Notes: generated by a model from the letters alone, not told the origin. 64,000 nt of DNA from Celerinatantimonas yamalensis (GCF_046054155.1 NZ_JBEQCT010000012.1:1-64000), one strand, 5' to 3'. Positions 45,230 to 53,994 are shown, counted from the stretch's first letter. Numbers and translations are program-made.

Positions 45230-47038
45230 ATGACGAAGCATACAATGCTGCATCAATGGCTTGCATTGCCTAAAACATTTGTGGGATTCGCGACTTTATG
45301 GCTGCCTTGTTTGGCAATGGCCGCCCCAGTGGCGCCATCCCAAGTGCAGATCCCATCCCTTGCTTTTGATGATCAGAGTGTCGTCGTTACTTGGCAAGTA
45401 CCCACTGATATTCGCCATATTCGGGATTATCAAATTATTGAAAATGGCAAAGTAATCGCAACCGCTCAAGCGAACAATGCGACGTATGCTGCCAGTGCCC
45501 CTTATATCAAGGCTTTTTATCAACAAGACAGCGACCATTTTGCCACACCCATTGTTTGGCAAAGTGCCACCATTACCGGGCTTTTGCCTAAACATCACTA
45601 TCAATTTGCAGTACAAACCATCGATGATAAAGGTGAGATTTCGCCATTAAGCCAGTCTGTCACTGTCACCACAACTGCACGCCCAACCACACTCTCAGTA
45701 AAAAGCTATGGCGCACTCGGCGATGGCAACACGCTCGACACCAGTGCAATTCAAAAAGCGATCAACGCTTGTCCGAAAAACTGCAAATTAGTGATCCCTG
45801 CGGGAACCTATCGCACCGGCGCACTTTTTTTGAAAAGTGACATGACGCTCTATCTTGCCAAAGGGGCTACCTTATTAGGCTCAAGTCGAGCTCAAGACTA
45901 TCCCCCCATTTATAAGCTCTACCCCTATTCAAAAACGATGCGACCCGCATCCCTGATTAACGCCATTGACCCGAACCATCATGTCGCAGGGACATTTAAA
46001 AATATCCGCATTGTGGGACAAGGCACCATCGATGGCAATGGTTGGAAAACAGTGACAAAAACCTACACCGACACCTTAGGCCAAATGCAGCCTCACTATC
46101 CATTTAGTGGCCGTGAACGTTACCAACGCGATGGCATCTTAGCTAAAAATCAGGTAGATCAGGCGCTCAAAAACGGCATGTCGCTGCACTTAGCTTACGG
46201 ACAAATGCGCTCAAGTTTGATGACGCTACGCGGCGTCGACCATCTTTATATCAGTGGCATCACCATTAAAAATCCGGCCTACCATGGTCTGATGGTTCTC
46301 ACTAGCCGACATATCGTGATTAACAGCATCTACGCACAAACCTATGATGCCAATAATGGCGATGGGGTAGAACTGGGCAATAGTCAAGATGCCCAAATAT
46401 TTAACAGCTATTTTGATACAGGCGATGACAGCATTAACTTTGCCGCTGGCACTGGCAAGCTGGCGAAAAGTCAACCTAAAACCGAACAAGTGCAGATCTT
46501 TAATGACTTCTTCCATCATGGCCATGGCGCCGTTGTGTTAGGCAGCCATACGGGCGCTGGCATAGCGAATATCAGTGCGCAAAATAGCGTGGTCGATGGC
46601 TCCAATATTGGCCTTCGCATTAAAAGCACAACCAGCATTGGGGGCAGCGTACAAAATATCTCGTTTAATAATATCGCAATGAAAAATGTCAGCCAAAATG
46701 CCCTGACGGTCACCCTTAAATACAGTGATCCAAATGCATCCATTGACTATCCAGCGGCAACTGTACCCGTATCCATTGGCCATATCCAAATGAATCATGT
46801 CAGCATGGATACCATCACCGGAAATGACCCGTCCATCAACATTCAAGGGGAAAAACAACACGCTATCTGGTATGACGCCATTGATCTCAATGATGTTAAG
46901 TTGCGTCGTGTGAGCGCAGCCTTTATTGAAGATCTCAAAAATAGCAACTTCACGGATGTGCGGTTTAGCAACAGCAAACAGCCCTGGCATGTACAACATG
47001 TTCACAATGTCACCATCAACGGCCACTTGATGAACTAA
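45230..47038 (+). CDS. pehX: Exo-poly-alpha-D-galacturonosidase (GH28, PehX type)
   Basis: 602 residues, the same length as Erwinia/Dickeya PehX. A signal peptide ends near AMA-AP. A fibronectin III-like domain (about 37-148, VVVTWQVP) precedes a GH28 right-handed beta-helix from about 155. Active-site motifs visible are NNGDGVELGNS, DTGDDSINF, HHGHGAVVLGS and LRIKSTTSIGG. It would release digalacturonate from the non-reducing end of pectate in the periplasm. No other pectin genes and no KdgR-type operator were found beside it. ATG at 45230 or 45245 is possible. Confidence 0.92.
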   Translation: MTKHTMLHQWLALPKTFVGFATLWLPCLAMAAPVAPSQVQIPSLAFDDQSVVVTWQVPTDIRHIRDYQIIENGKVIATAQANNATYAASAPYIKAFYQQDSDHFATPIVWQSATITGLLPKHHYQFAVQTIDDKGEISPLSQSVTVTTTARPTTLSVKSYGALGDGNTLDTSAIQKAINACPKNCKLVIPAGTYRTGALFLKSDMTLYLAKGATLLGSSRAQDYPPIYKLYPYSKTMRPASLINAIDPNHHVAGTFKNIRIVGQGTIDGNGWKTVTKTYTDTLGQMQPHYPFSGRERYQRDGILAKNQVDQALKNGMSLHLAYGQMRSSLMTLRGVDHLYISGITIKNPAYHGLMVLTSRHIVINSIYAQTYDANNGDGVELGNSQDAQIFNSYFDTGDDSINFAAGTGKLAKSQPKTEQVQIFNDFFHHGHGAVVLGSHTGAGIANISAQNSVVDGSNIGLRIKSTTSIGGSVQNISFNNIAMKNVSQNALTVTLKYSDPNASIDYPAATVPVSIGHIQMNHVSMDTITGNDPSINIQGEKQHAIWYDAIDLNDVKLRRVSAAFIEDLKNSNFTDVRFSNSKQPWHVQHVHNVTINGHLMN

Positions 47039-47059
47039 CTTAATAAGAACTATCATCGC

Positions 47060-47098
47060 GCCCATCCTCGCACCATGCAAAGATGGGCAAAGATGGGC
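47060..47098. terminator. Hairpin and 10-bp tandem repeats between convergent genes
   Basis: GCCCATC (47060-47066) can pair with either of two GATGGGC copies (47082-47088, 47092-47098). These copies belong to 10-bp repeats AAAGATGGGC at 47079-47098, with a degenerate third copy to 47108. It separates pehX from ugpE and may terminate transcription, although T-runs are poor. Confidence 0.45.
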
Positions 47099-47113
47099 GA
47101 AGATAGGCAAAAA

Positions 47114-47950
47114 TTATTTAATTCCAGAGAAACCAAAGCTGCGCATAAACTGTTTTTGAAACAATAAAAAGGCGATCACTAGTGGTGCGCACACCATCAA
47201 GGTTCCAGCACTGACCAGTCCCCAATCACCGCCAGATTCTGCGCCCATGGCAAACGAGACTAAGCCAATGGTCAAAAGTTGTTTACTCGGGTCGCTTAAG
47301 ACCATCAGTGGCCACAGATATTCATTCCAGTGATAGGTGACACTGACCACGGCAAAGGCGAGCATCGCTGGGCGAGCCATCGGGATCAATACATACCAAA
47401 GTACCTGCCACCAGTTTGCCCCCTCAAGTACGGCGGCCTCTTCTAACTCTTTAGGAATATTTAAAAAGGTCTGACGCATTAAAAACACCCCAATCCCTGA
47501 AGCAAAATAAGGCAACATAGCACCCGTTAAGGTATCAAGCAGTCCCATCGATTTAAGCGTCAGCAAATTCGGCACCATCACCATCACGGGCATAATCATC
47601 ATCTGCATTAAAAACCCGTAGAACAAAAGATTTTTACCCGCAAACTCATAGTAAGCAAACACATACCCCACCACCGTGATCGCAACCAGTTGAACCAACA
47701 AGGTACCAAAGGTAAAAAACAGCGTATTGCCATACAATTGCAACCAATCAGCACTTTGCCATGCCTCACTAAAATGGCTCAAGGTCACTGGCGTGCTTGG
47801 TATCAGCGATGCCATCGCACCGCCAAACAGCGTTTGCCCAAATGAAGATTTCACCATCCATAAAATTGGCGACAACCACAAAATAGCCAAACACAGCATC
47901 ACGAGCACGCCAATGCCCGCACCAAGGGTCAACTTGCGATTAATGTGCAT
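47114..47950 (-). CDS. ugpE: Glycerophosphodiester/sn-glycerol-3-phosphate ABC permease (UgpE type)
   Basis: 278 residues, six hydrophobic segments, MalG/UgpE family with the EAA loop LEEAAVLEGANWWQVLWYVLIPMARP. The start at 47950 (MHINRKL) is chosen because GAAGGGA lies upstream, and it overlaps the ugpA stop by 11 bases. Last gene of the operon. Confidence 0.85.
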   Translation of the reverse strand: MHINRKLTLGAGIGVLVMLCLAILWLSPILWMVKSSFGQTLFGGAMASLIPSTPVTLSHFSEAWQSADWLQLYGNTLFFTFGTLLVQLVAITVVGYVFAYYEFAGKNLLFYGFLMQMMIMPVMVMVPNLLTLKSMGLLDTLTGAMLPYFASGIGVFLMRQTFLNIPKELEEAAVLEGANWWQVLWYVLIPMARPAMLAFAVVSVTYHWNEYLWPLMVLSDPSKQLLTIGLVSFAMGAESGGDWGLVSAGTLMVCAPLVIAFLLFQKQFMRSFGFSGIK

Positions 47951-48806
47951 AGTGAGTTCCCTTCTCAAGCATTCGTAAATTAAACACCGTCACTGCCATC
48001 ATCACCACTAATAAAACGAAGGTGGCTGCCGAAGCTTTGCCATAGTCATTGGTTTGGGTCGCCAATTGGGTAATATAGTAAAGCAAGACATTAGTCGACT
48101 GATCGGGGCCACCTTGCGTCATCACCGCCACATGATCAATTTGCGTAACCGCGTAGATAAATGCCACTGTCACAACAAAGTTGATGGTCGGACGCAGCAG
48201 CGGCAAGGTAACTGAATAGAATATCTGAAAACGATTAGCCCCTTCCATACGTGCTGCATCGATCACCTCATCTGGAATCGCCTGCAACCCCGCCAAAAAG
48301 AACAACATGTAATAGCCGGTAAACTTCCATACGCCAAGTGCGGCCATGGCGATCAGCGCAGAGCTTTTAAGCCCCAAATAATTGGTATTCATCCAGCCAA
48401 ATAATTGGCTCAAGTAGTAATCCAACAACCCCATGGACGGCAGGTAGACAAATAAAAACAGGGTAGCAACGCTGACTAGCGGCAAGACCATCGGCATAAA
48501 TATCACCGCTCGTAACCCTTGGTTAAAGCGGGTATTACGTTGTAGCAATAGGGCTAGAGCCAACGCTAACAACAAACTAGGCACCAACGTCATGACAATA
48601 TAGATCACGTTGTTATAGCTGGCTTGCCAAAACACCGGATCGGCAAACAGTCGCTGATAATTTGCCCACCCAACGAAGTGAACATGATTAACCAAACGCG
48701 TATCAAATAAACTATCAATGACCGAACGAACAAACGGCAAGTAGGTAAATAGCCCTAAGAAAACGAGCGTCGGTAGCAGTAATAAATAAGGACGAGCACG
48801 CAGCAC
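47940..48806 (-). CDS. ugpA: Glycerophosphodiester/sn-glycerol-3-phosphate ABC permease (UgpA type)
   Basis: 288 residues, MalF/UgpA-like permease with six to seven hydrophobic segments and the EAA loop IDAARMEGANRFQIFYSVTLPLLRP. The GTG at 48806 has AAGGAGG five bases upstream, so it is preferred over the TTG one codon earlier. A hairpin lies between it and ugpB. Confidence 0.86.
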   Translation of the reverse strand: MLRARPYLLLLPTLVFLGLFTYLPFVRSVIDSLFDTRLVNHVHFVGWANYQRLFADPVFWQASYNNVIYIVMTLVPSLLLALALALLLQRNTRFNQGLRAVIFMPMVLPLVSVATLFLFVYLPSMGLLDYYLSQLFGWMNTNYLGLKSSALIAMAALGVWKFTGYYMLFFLAGLQAIPDEVIDAARMEGANRFQIFYSVTLPLLRPTINFVVTVAFIYAVTQIDHVAVMTQGGPDQSTNVLLYYITQLATQTNDYGKASAATFVLLVVMMAVTVFNLRMLEKGTHYAH

Positions 48807-48828
48807 CAAAGCCTCCTTGAGCGATGAA

Positions 48829-48847
48829 AGCCCGCTTAACGCGGGCT
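48829..48847 (-). terminator. Intercistronic hairpin between ugpB and ugpA
   Basis: AGCCCGC-TTAAC-GCGGGCT, a 7-bp G/C-rich stem, followed on the minus strand by TTTC. In transporter operons such hairpins after the binding-protein gene protect or attenuate the transcript so that binding protein exceeds permease; this role is inferred. Confidence 0.55.
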
Positions 48848-48857
48848 CTTAGATAGA

Positions 48858-50165
48858 TTATTGTTGATCAAGTGCAGTCTGCTGCTGATAAGGCGCTAAG
48901 ATTTTATCGGCATTGGCCTGTGCAGTGGCAGCGGCCTGTTGCGGCGTGATATCCGGGCTACTAATCATCGCTGCGAGCTGATTTTCCATCGCTTGACGAA
49001 CGGCTACCGTTTCATAAGTAGAATACCAAGGATAGGCGTATTTAAGCTGCTTAAAGGCCACCAATGCACTTGGGTATTTGTTTAAAAAGGCCTTCATTTC
49101 AGGAAGATCATAGGCTTGTTTGCGCGGGGCAAAGTAACCGGTAAAGCGTGACCACTGACCGTTGATCTTCGGGCTCACCAAATACTGCAACAAGGTATAG
49201 GCGGCTTTTTTCTGATCCGTGCTAATCCCTTTAAATGAAACCAATGACGCGCCGCCAATGATCACCCCACGACGAACATTTTTCGGCAGCATTGCGACCC
49301 CAAGGTGGAATGATTTCGCATGGCTACGAATAAAGCTTAAAGAGCCGGTCGACATCACCGTCATACCCAGTTTACCCGAGAGGAACTGCGCATCGATCTG
49401 TTTGCTATCAAGCACCCCTTTTGGCATCGTTTTATCTTTAAATATTAAATCTTTATATAAATCCAACGCGCCGATGGTGGTGACCGAGTTATAATAGACT
49501 TCACCGGGGTAATCCGGGTTATTGAAAAAGCCGCCATTGGCATGTACAAATGATGATAAAACCCAACCGCCATAGTCATTGTTGGTCGATGGCAACATGA
49601 TGCCCCATTGACCTTGGCTCAAATTAGTAAGTTTGCGAGCATCTTCACGCAGTTCAGCCCAAGTATTCGGCGCATGAGCGATCCCTGCCTTGTTAAACAG
49701 ATCTTTATTGTAATAAAGCACAGGTGTGGAGTTGTGAAATGGGATGGCATACGCTTTACCATCAAACATGGCATTTTTTTGTACGGCCTTCCAAAAATTC
49801 GCCTTTAAAAAGGCTGTCGCATCATGCTCTTTACCATATTTAAACAGTGCATCCATCGGCAAAATTTCATCATTAATTGCCAAGTCAGCCGTATAGTTGG
49901 CAGACATGATCACCAACGCAGGTGGATTGCCAGCTTTAGCCGCAGCTTCTGCTTTTTGTTTGGTCGTATCATAGCTACCCGTAAAAATCGGTCGCACTTT
50001 GATATTGGGATGTTCTTGATTAAAGTTTTTGATGAGTTTATTCATCTCGACAGTCAACTTGCCATCCACAGGGGCTGGGAACATCATATCAATATGGGTT
50101 GCGGCCATCGTCGGCGCTATAGTTCCCGCGGCAATGATGGCTGCGAGCAACGTCTGTTTGTTCAT
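48858..50165 (-). CDS. ugpB: Glycerophosphodiester/sn-glycerol-3-phosphate-binding protein (UgpB type)
   Basis: 435 residues, SBP family 1 with a signal peptide of about 21 residues ending TMA-AT. The mature start THIDMMFPAPVDGKLTVEMNKLIKNFNQ and the segment GSYDTTKQKAEAAAKAGNPPALVIM match UgpB-like proteins (E. coli 438 residues). AGGA lies upstream, and the ATG overlaps the ugpC stop as ATGA. Confidence 0.88.
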   Translation of the reverse strand: MNKQTLLAAIIAAGTIAPTMAATHIDMMFPAPVDGKLTVEMNKLIKNFNQEHPNIKVRPIFTGSYDTTKQKAEAAAKAGNPPALVIMSANYTADLAINDEILPMDALFKYGKEHDATAFLKANFWKAVQKNAMFDGKAYAIPFHNSTPVLYYNKDLFNKAGIAHAPNTWAELREDARKLTNLSQGQWGIMLPSTNNDYGGWVLSSFVHANGGFFNNPDYPGEVYYNSVTTIGALDLYKDLIFKDKTMPKGVLDSKQIDAQFLSGKLGMTVMSTGSLSFIRSHAKSFHLGVAMLPKNVRRGVIIGGASLVSFKGISTDQKKAAYTLLQYLVSPKINGQWSRFTGYFAPRKQAYDLPEMKAFLNKYPSALVAFKQLKYAYPWYSTYETVAVRQAMENQLAAMISSPDITPQQAAATAQANADKILAPYQQQTALDQQ

Positions 50166-51232
50166 AGAAGATCCTTATCGGCTATCCGTTGTTGAGTCGC
50201 ACCAGAGAACAGGTGAACCCGCTCTGGTAAAAAGTGACAAGTAACCGTCGCATCCACATCGGGCAGCGACACATCGTTTTCACAAAAAAATTGCAATGGA
50301 CCAAACGCTGTTTGCAAACACACCAGTCGAACATGACCCAGCAGCTCATGGCGCAGTAACTGACCACTCATTTGATAACGACCATCAGCACTGGGACCGA
50401 GCTTGATATGTTCAGGGCGAAGTCCCAACCACACTTTCGACTCATCGACATCTAACTGAACCGTCCAATCACACAGCTGTAGCTGTTGATTTTGCAAAGG
50501 AAGTGACCATAAGTTCATGCTCGGTGAGCCGATAAAACTCGCAACGAATAAGTTGGCAGGCGAGTGATAGAGCGCTTCTGGCGAACCAATCTGCTGGATC
50601 TCCCCTTTATCAAGCACCACAATGCGATCCGCCATAGTCATCGCTTCAACTTGGTCGTGGGTCACATAGACAGTGGTGGTTTTCAGTCGCGCATGCAGCG
50701 CCATGATGCCATCGCGCACTTCATGGCGCAGTTTGGCATCTAAATTTGAGAGGGGCTCATCCATTAAAAATAATCGAGGATCGCGCACAATAGCTCGCGC
50801 CATCGCAACGCGTTGCCGTTGCCCACCCGATAGTTCTTTAGGGCGGCGTTTGAGTAATTCATCCAGTTGTAACATCGCCACCGTCTGCGCGAGTAAATCG
50901 CGTTTATCCCGCAGTTTTTCTCCACGCACTTTCATGCCAAAGGTGATGTTTTGCTCCACGCTCATATGCGGAAACAACGCATAGCTTTGAAAGATCATCG
51001 AAAAATTACGGACTTTTGGCGAGCTATGAGTGATCTCTTTACCATCACAATAGAGCGCCCCGGAAGACACCGGCTCAAGACCGGCAATCATCCGCAATAA
51101 GGTCGACTTACCACAGCCGGAGGCACCCACTAAGACTAAAAACTCGCCATCTGCAATCTCTAAACTAAGATCATTAATAACCGTAGCTGTTTCATACGCT
51201 TTATGGATATGGGTTAATTTAACCTGGCTCAT
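50162..51232 (-). CDS. ugpC: Glycerophosphodiester/sn-glycerol-3-phosphate ABC ATPase (UgpC type)
   Basis: 356 residues, MalK/UgpC-type ATPase. Walker A GASGCGKSTLLR, Q-loop FQSYALFPHMSVEQN, signature LSGGQRQRVAMARA, Walker B LFLMDEPLSNLDAKLR and the switch histidine in VTHDQ. A C-terminal OB/TOBE domain carries GLRPEHIKLG. Coupled to gpdQ upstream and ugpB downstream by ATGA overlaps. Confidence 0.93.
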   Translation of the reverse strand: MSQVKLTHIHKAYETATVINDLSLEIADGEFLVLVGASGCGKSTLLRMIAGLEPVSSGALYCDGKEITHSSPKVRNFSMIFQSYALFPHMSVEQNITFGMKVRGEKLRDKRDLLAQTVAMLQLDELLKRRPKELSGGQRQRVAMARAIVRDPRLFLMDEPLSNLDAKLRHEVRDGIMALHARLKTTTVYVTHDQVEAMTMADRIVVLDKGEIQQIGSPEALYHSPANLFVASFIGSPSMNLWSLPLQNQQLQLCDWTVQLDVDESKVWLGLRPEHIKLGPSADGRYQMSGQLLRHELLGHVRLVCLQTAFGPLQFFCENDVSLPDVDATVTCHFLPERVHLFSGATQQRIADKDLL

Positions 51233-52044
51233 TGAACTACTCTTTCATTCACCCAAGGAAAACGGCGCATCCCTTGCAGACCGCTAAAATGATGTTGATA
51301 ACTCACCCATCGGCCATTATCGGTGACGGTATGGATAAGGCATGATGCTTGGCCAAATTGATAATAGGGGGTGCTATCATTTTGATAAACGGGGATTTGC
51401 ACTGATGTTGCTGGGGCCGCCGCAATGATTAATTGCTGATAACTGGTGATACTAAAACAATGATTATGCCCACAATATATACCGCTGAAATGCGAATAAC
51501 GCTGCGCGAATGTAAGCAAGGTATCACCGTTTAGACAACAGATAGGGTCCATATGCGCCGAGTTCATTGATATCGGGGGATGATGCATAAAGACAACCAC
51601 TGGTTTATCACAACTTTTAAGCTGCACCTCAATCCAGTCAAGAGATGCTTCACTCAAATGCCCGTATGTTTGTCCTAGCACAGTTGAGTCAACAAATAAC
51701 AAGCGATGAAACGGATACTCCACGGCATAACGCATCTCGCCAGCTTGTTGCAAAGGTGGGCATAACGGCGCGAACGCATCAATAAATGCCGCGCGCTCAT
51801 CATGGTTGCCGTTAATCACATACAGCGGACAGCGGATATAACTTAAAATTTTGGCTGCTGCTTGATACTGTGCGCTGATTCCATCGTTACTGATGTCACC
51901 CGTAATGACTACCGCATCCACGGGTTCATGCAGCTGATTAAGCTGATGGATAATATCGGCATTTTGGGCATTCACATCAACGCTGCCATATAAGCGCTCA
52001 CCTGCGCTCACAAAATGCATATCACTTAATTGGGCAATTCGCAT
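51229..52044 (-). CDS. gpdQ: Glycerophosphodiester phosphodiesterase, GpdQ-like metallophosphoesterase
   Basis: 271 residues, calcineurin-like dimetal enzyme. Ligands match Enterobacter GpdQ position for position at the N-terminus: D8 and H10 in LSDMHF, D50 in TGDIS, and N80 and H81 in NGNHDE. HHPP (154-157) and CGHNHC (H193, H195) complete the set. It would cleave glycerophosphodiesters to glycerol-3-phosphate and an alcohol. It is the first gene of the operon with the importer and is preceded by PhoB half-sites. A 3',5'-cAMP phosphodiesterase (CpdA) is the alternative, but the neighbours argue against it. Confidence 0.87.
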   Translation of the reverse strand: MRIAQLSDMHFVSAGERLYGSVDVNAQNADIIHQLNQLHEPVDAVVITGDISNDGISAQYQAAAKILSYIRCPLYVINGNHDERAAFIDAFAPLCPPLQQAGEMRYAVEYPFHRLLFVDSTVLGQTYGHLSEASLDWIEVQLKSCDKPVVVFMHHPPISMNSAHMDPICCLNGDTLLTFAQRYSHFSGIYCGHNHCFSITSYQQLIIAAAPATSVQIPVYQNDSTPYYQFGQASCLIHTVTDNGRWVSYQHHFSGLQGMRRFPWVNERVVQ

Positions 52045-52089
52045 CGTTACTTACCTCAGTGCCTTTTCATGTCTGCCAAATTAGAGTGA

Positions 52090-52133
52090 TTTGATGACAT
52101 TGCAATGAAGTTAAAATGACAGAACGGTGACAT
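52090..52133 (-). promoter_or_regulatory. PhoB box: four 11-bp direct half-sites
   Basis: Read on the minus strand, four contiguous 11-bp units are ATGTCACCGTT, CTGTCATTTTA, ACTTCATTGCA and ATGTCATCAAA. Each has the CTGTCAT-like heptamer followed by four mostly A/T bases, the PhoB half-site structure; the second unit has the perfect heptamer. The array ends 46 bases before the gpdQ ATG, with a possible -10 (TCTAAT) just after it. The operon is expected to be induced by phosphate starvation. Confidence 0.8.
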
Positions 52134-52298
52134 TAATCGGCGTAGACTATTGATTAATATAAAATTAATTAGTAATAAACGAAACGTTCTAAGGACTTAC
52201 AGCCGCCGTTGGCAATGGATTGTCTCATCTTGGAATTACATCCCACCCCAATCGTCGCAATACTGATAGGCAACGGCTCACTGAGCCATCCGCTGACA

Positions 52299-52318
52299 CC
52301 CAAATGACTTTGGGTGAT
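52299..52318 (-). terminator. Hairpin after the GNAT gene
   Basis: CACCCAAA-TGAC-TTTGGGTG, a perfect 8-bp stem with a four-base loop, about 80 bases past the GNAT stop. No T-run follows, so the role is uncertain. Confidence 0.4.
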
Positions 52319-52399
52319 GAGCTAGCGCTGTTTGACTTGAAGTATTCGGCGTCACATGACGTTTTAAAATGAGCTAGCCCGGCGGCAATAAATGGTGGC

Positions 52400-52837
52400 T
52401 TAAATTGTCTGAGCGAAACGCAAAGAAGTTGCCAATAGATTGCAGCGAAAGTAAAAACGATGCCCTAACGCATTACTCAACGGGGTATCTAACACTATCT
52501 TTTTGCACCCTAATATAATGGCTTGATCGCGTAAAAAGACCAATAGCTGTTCCCCATAGCCCTGACTTCGCACATGTTGGTCTGTCACTAGATCATCAAC
52601 ATAGAGAAATCGCCCATGGGCTAAGTTTTCTTCAACCCGATAACCTGCCATAGCCACCGCTACCTGCTTATCATAGAGTGCAATAATGCAATACCCTTGC
52701 TGGCGCTGGCGCTGCCAGCATTGAATAAATTCGTCAACTGTTTGCAGATTAGGACGCAGTTGAGTGACCAATGGATAAAGCACTTCGACCTCACTTGGCG
52801 CTGTTATTTCTTTAAGCTGATAACGCTGTGGCTTCAT
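52400..52837 (-). CDS. GNAT-family acetyltransferase
   Basis: 145 residues. The acetyl-CoA motif LYVDDLVTDQHVRSQGYGEQLLVFLRDQA contains the R/Q-x-x-G-x-G/A signature. The start at 52837 overlaps the stop of the AhpD-like gene (ATGA), with GGAG upstream; the open frame extends further but would run into that gene. The substrate is unknown. Confidence 0.85.
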   Translation of the reverse strand: MKPQRYQLKEITAPSEVEVLYPLVTQLRPNLQTVDEFIQCWQRQRQQGYCIIALYDKQVAVAMAGYRVEENLAHGRFLYVDDLVTDQHVRSQGYGEQLLVFLRDQAIILGCKKIVLDTPLSNALGHRFYFRCNLLATSLRFAQTI

Positions 52838-53334
52838 GCTTGGCGCTCCACTGCAATCAACTGGGCTGCGGGGATCATAGGCGTAAATTTCAGTCCACCA
52901 GCGATGCGATTCCACGCGTTGATGTTGGCAATAGCCGCAGTTAAATAGCCTATCTCAGCGATAGAAAATTGCTGTGTTAGTTTGTCAAAACATGCTGAAT
53001 CAACAGATTGTTGCGCCATCATTGTCAATGTTTCAGCCCACTCAAGTGCGACCCGCTCACGCACTGAATAACAATCCACGTCATGCCACACCGAGAGCAA
53101 ATTGATTTTTGCGATAGGCAACGCTAATTTTTGCACCATGTTCAGATGCAATTGCAGACAAAACGCGCAGCCATTGATTTGAGAAACTCTGATTTTTAGC
53201 AATTCAGTTAATGATTTTTCAAGGCCCGAATCATCAATGGCTTGACCTAACGCAGTTAACGCCGCCACAACCGCTGGTGCCAACCTCTTGTAAGATGCAT
53301 AGTCAATACGAGCGGATTTATCACTACTTGTCAT
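52834..53334 (-). CDS. AhpD-like alkylhydroperoxidase / carboxymuconolactone decarboxylase family
   Basis: 166 residues. The conserved redox motif INGCAFCLQLHL gives the CxxCxxxH signature of AhpD-type peroxidases; LLSVWHDVDCYSVRERVALEWAE is the usual second motif. It probably reduces peroxides. The start at 53334 (MTSSDK) follows TTGGAGAG; upstream sequence lies over the MarR gene. It is divergent from that gene. Confidence 0.9.
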   Translation of the reverse strand: MTSSDKSARIDYASYKRLAPAVVAALTALGQAIDDSGLEKSLTELLKIRVSQINGCAFCLQLHLNMVQKLALPIAKINLLSVWHDVDCYSVRERVALEWAETLTMMAQQSVDSACFDKLTQQFSIAEIGYLTAAIANINAWNRIAGGLKFTPMIPAAQLIAVERQA

Positions 53335-53366
53335 TTCTTTCTCTCCAACAAAGTTATAATATAAGA

Positions 53367-53384
53367 ATTCGAACATATTTGAAT
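53367..53384. promoter_or_regulatory. Probable MarR operator in the divergent promoter
   Basis: ATTCGAACATATTTGAAT is an 18-bp imperfect palindrome (7 of 9 pairs match) in the 69-base gap between the AhpD-like and MarR genes. Such sites are typical for MarR autoregulation, and its position would allow control of both directions. Confidence 0.5.
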
Positions 53385-53403
53385 ATATCAGAACTCTTAC
53401 ATT

Positions 53404-53883
53404 ATGAGCAATAAGAAAAACACGCGCGTTAATATTCCAGCCATTGGCGAAGAAAAACGAGGTGAGCAAGGTCATATAGGCTACCTGCTACGTCAAGCTC
53501 ACGCAGCGCAGCGAATTCGAATGGAGAAAGCATTGGCGCAACTGGCAATCACCTTGCCACAGTTTTCAGTATTAACCATGTTGGTGGCCTATCCTGGGGC
53601 ATCCGGCGCAGATTTAGCTAAATTGTCCTTACTAACGCCGCAAACAATGAGTGTCATTCTCAGCAATTTAGAAAAAGCGAAATTAATTACCCGCCACCCA
53701 AATAAAGAACATGGGCGCATTCAACTCATCGATATGACCAGTGAGGGTTTGGCGCTGCTGGCACAATGTAAATTAATTGCCGAATCGGTAGAAAAAGAGC
53801 TACTCGACGGCATCACGCCAGATGAAGAAGGTATTGTCAGACGTTGGCTGGTTGATGTTGCCAAAGGCCACAAAGCATTGTGA
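53404..53883 (+). CDS. MarR-family transcriptional regulator
   Basis: 159 residues. The winged helix shows LPQFSVLTMLVAYPGASGADLAKLSLLTPQTMSVILSNLEKAKLI and the wing RHPNKEHGRIQLIDMT. No sensing cysteine typical of OhrR is seen near the N-terminus (the only cysteine is about residue 122). It is divergent from the AhpD-like/GNAT pair, with a palindrome between them, so it probably represses that pair and itself. Confidence 0.9.
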   Translation: MSNKKNTRVNIPAIGEEKRGEQGHIGYLLRQAHAAQRIRMEKALAQLAITLPQFSVLTMLVAYPGASGADLAKLSLLTPQTMSVILSNLEKAKLITRHPNKEHGRIQLIDMTSEGLALLAQCKLIAESVEKELLDGITPDEEGIVRRWLVDVAKGHKAL

Positions 53884-53930
53884 ATATAAGATAAGCGGGA
53901 TAAGCGGTATCACAAGCAAAAAACGGTTGC

Positions 53931-53970
53931 GCCCAGACATCTCATCGTTTTATAGATGAAATGTCTGGGC
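53931..53970. terminator. Bidirectional terminator between MarR and GNAT genes
   Basis: GCCCAGACAT and ATGTCTGGGC form a 10-bp stem, extended by TCATC/GATGA after one mismatch. The left side has AAAAAA, which gives a T-run on the minus strand a few bases beyond the stem. It lies between convergent genes. Confidence 0.75.
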
Positions 53971-53994
53971 TCAGCGGGTAAGAGCCTGACATCG

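Larger units (their letters stand above)
52045..52399. other. Promoter region of the gpdQ-ugp operon
   Basis: These 355 bases hold the PhoB box (52090-52133) and the hairpin at 52299-52318. No gene is seen. The GNAT gene on the far side is also on the minus strand, so its transcript ends here. Confidence 0.5.
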
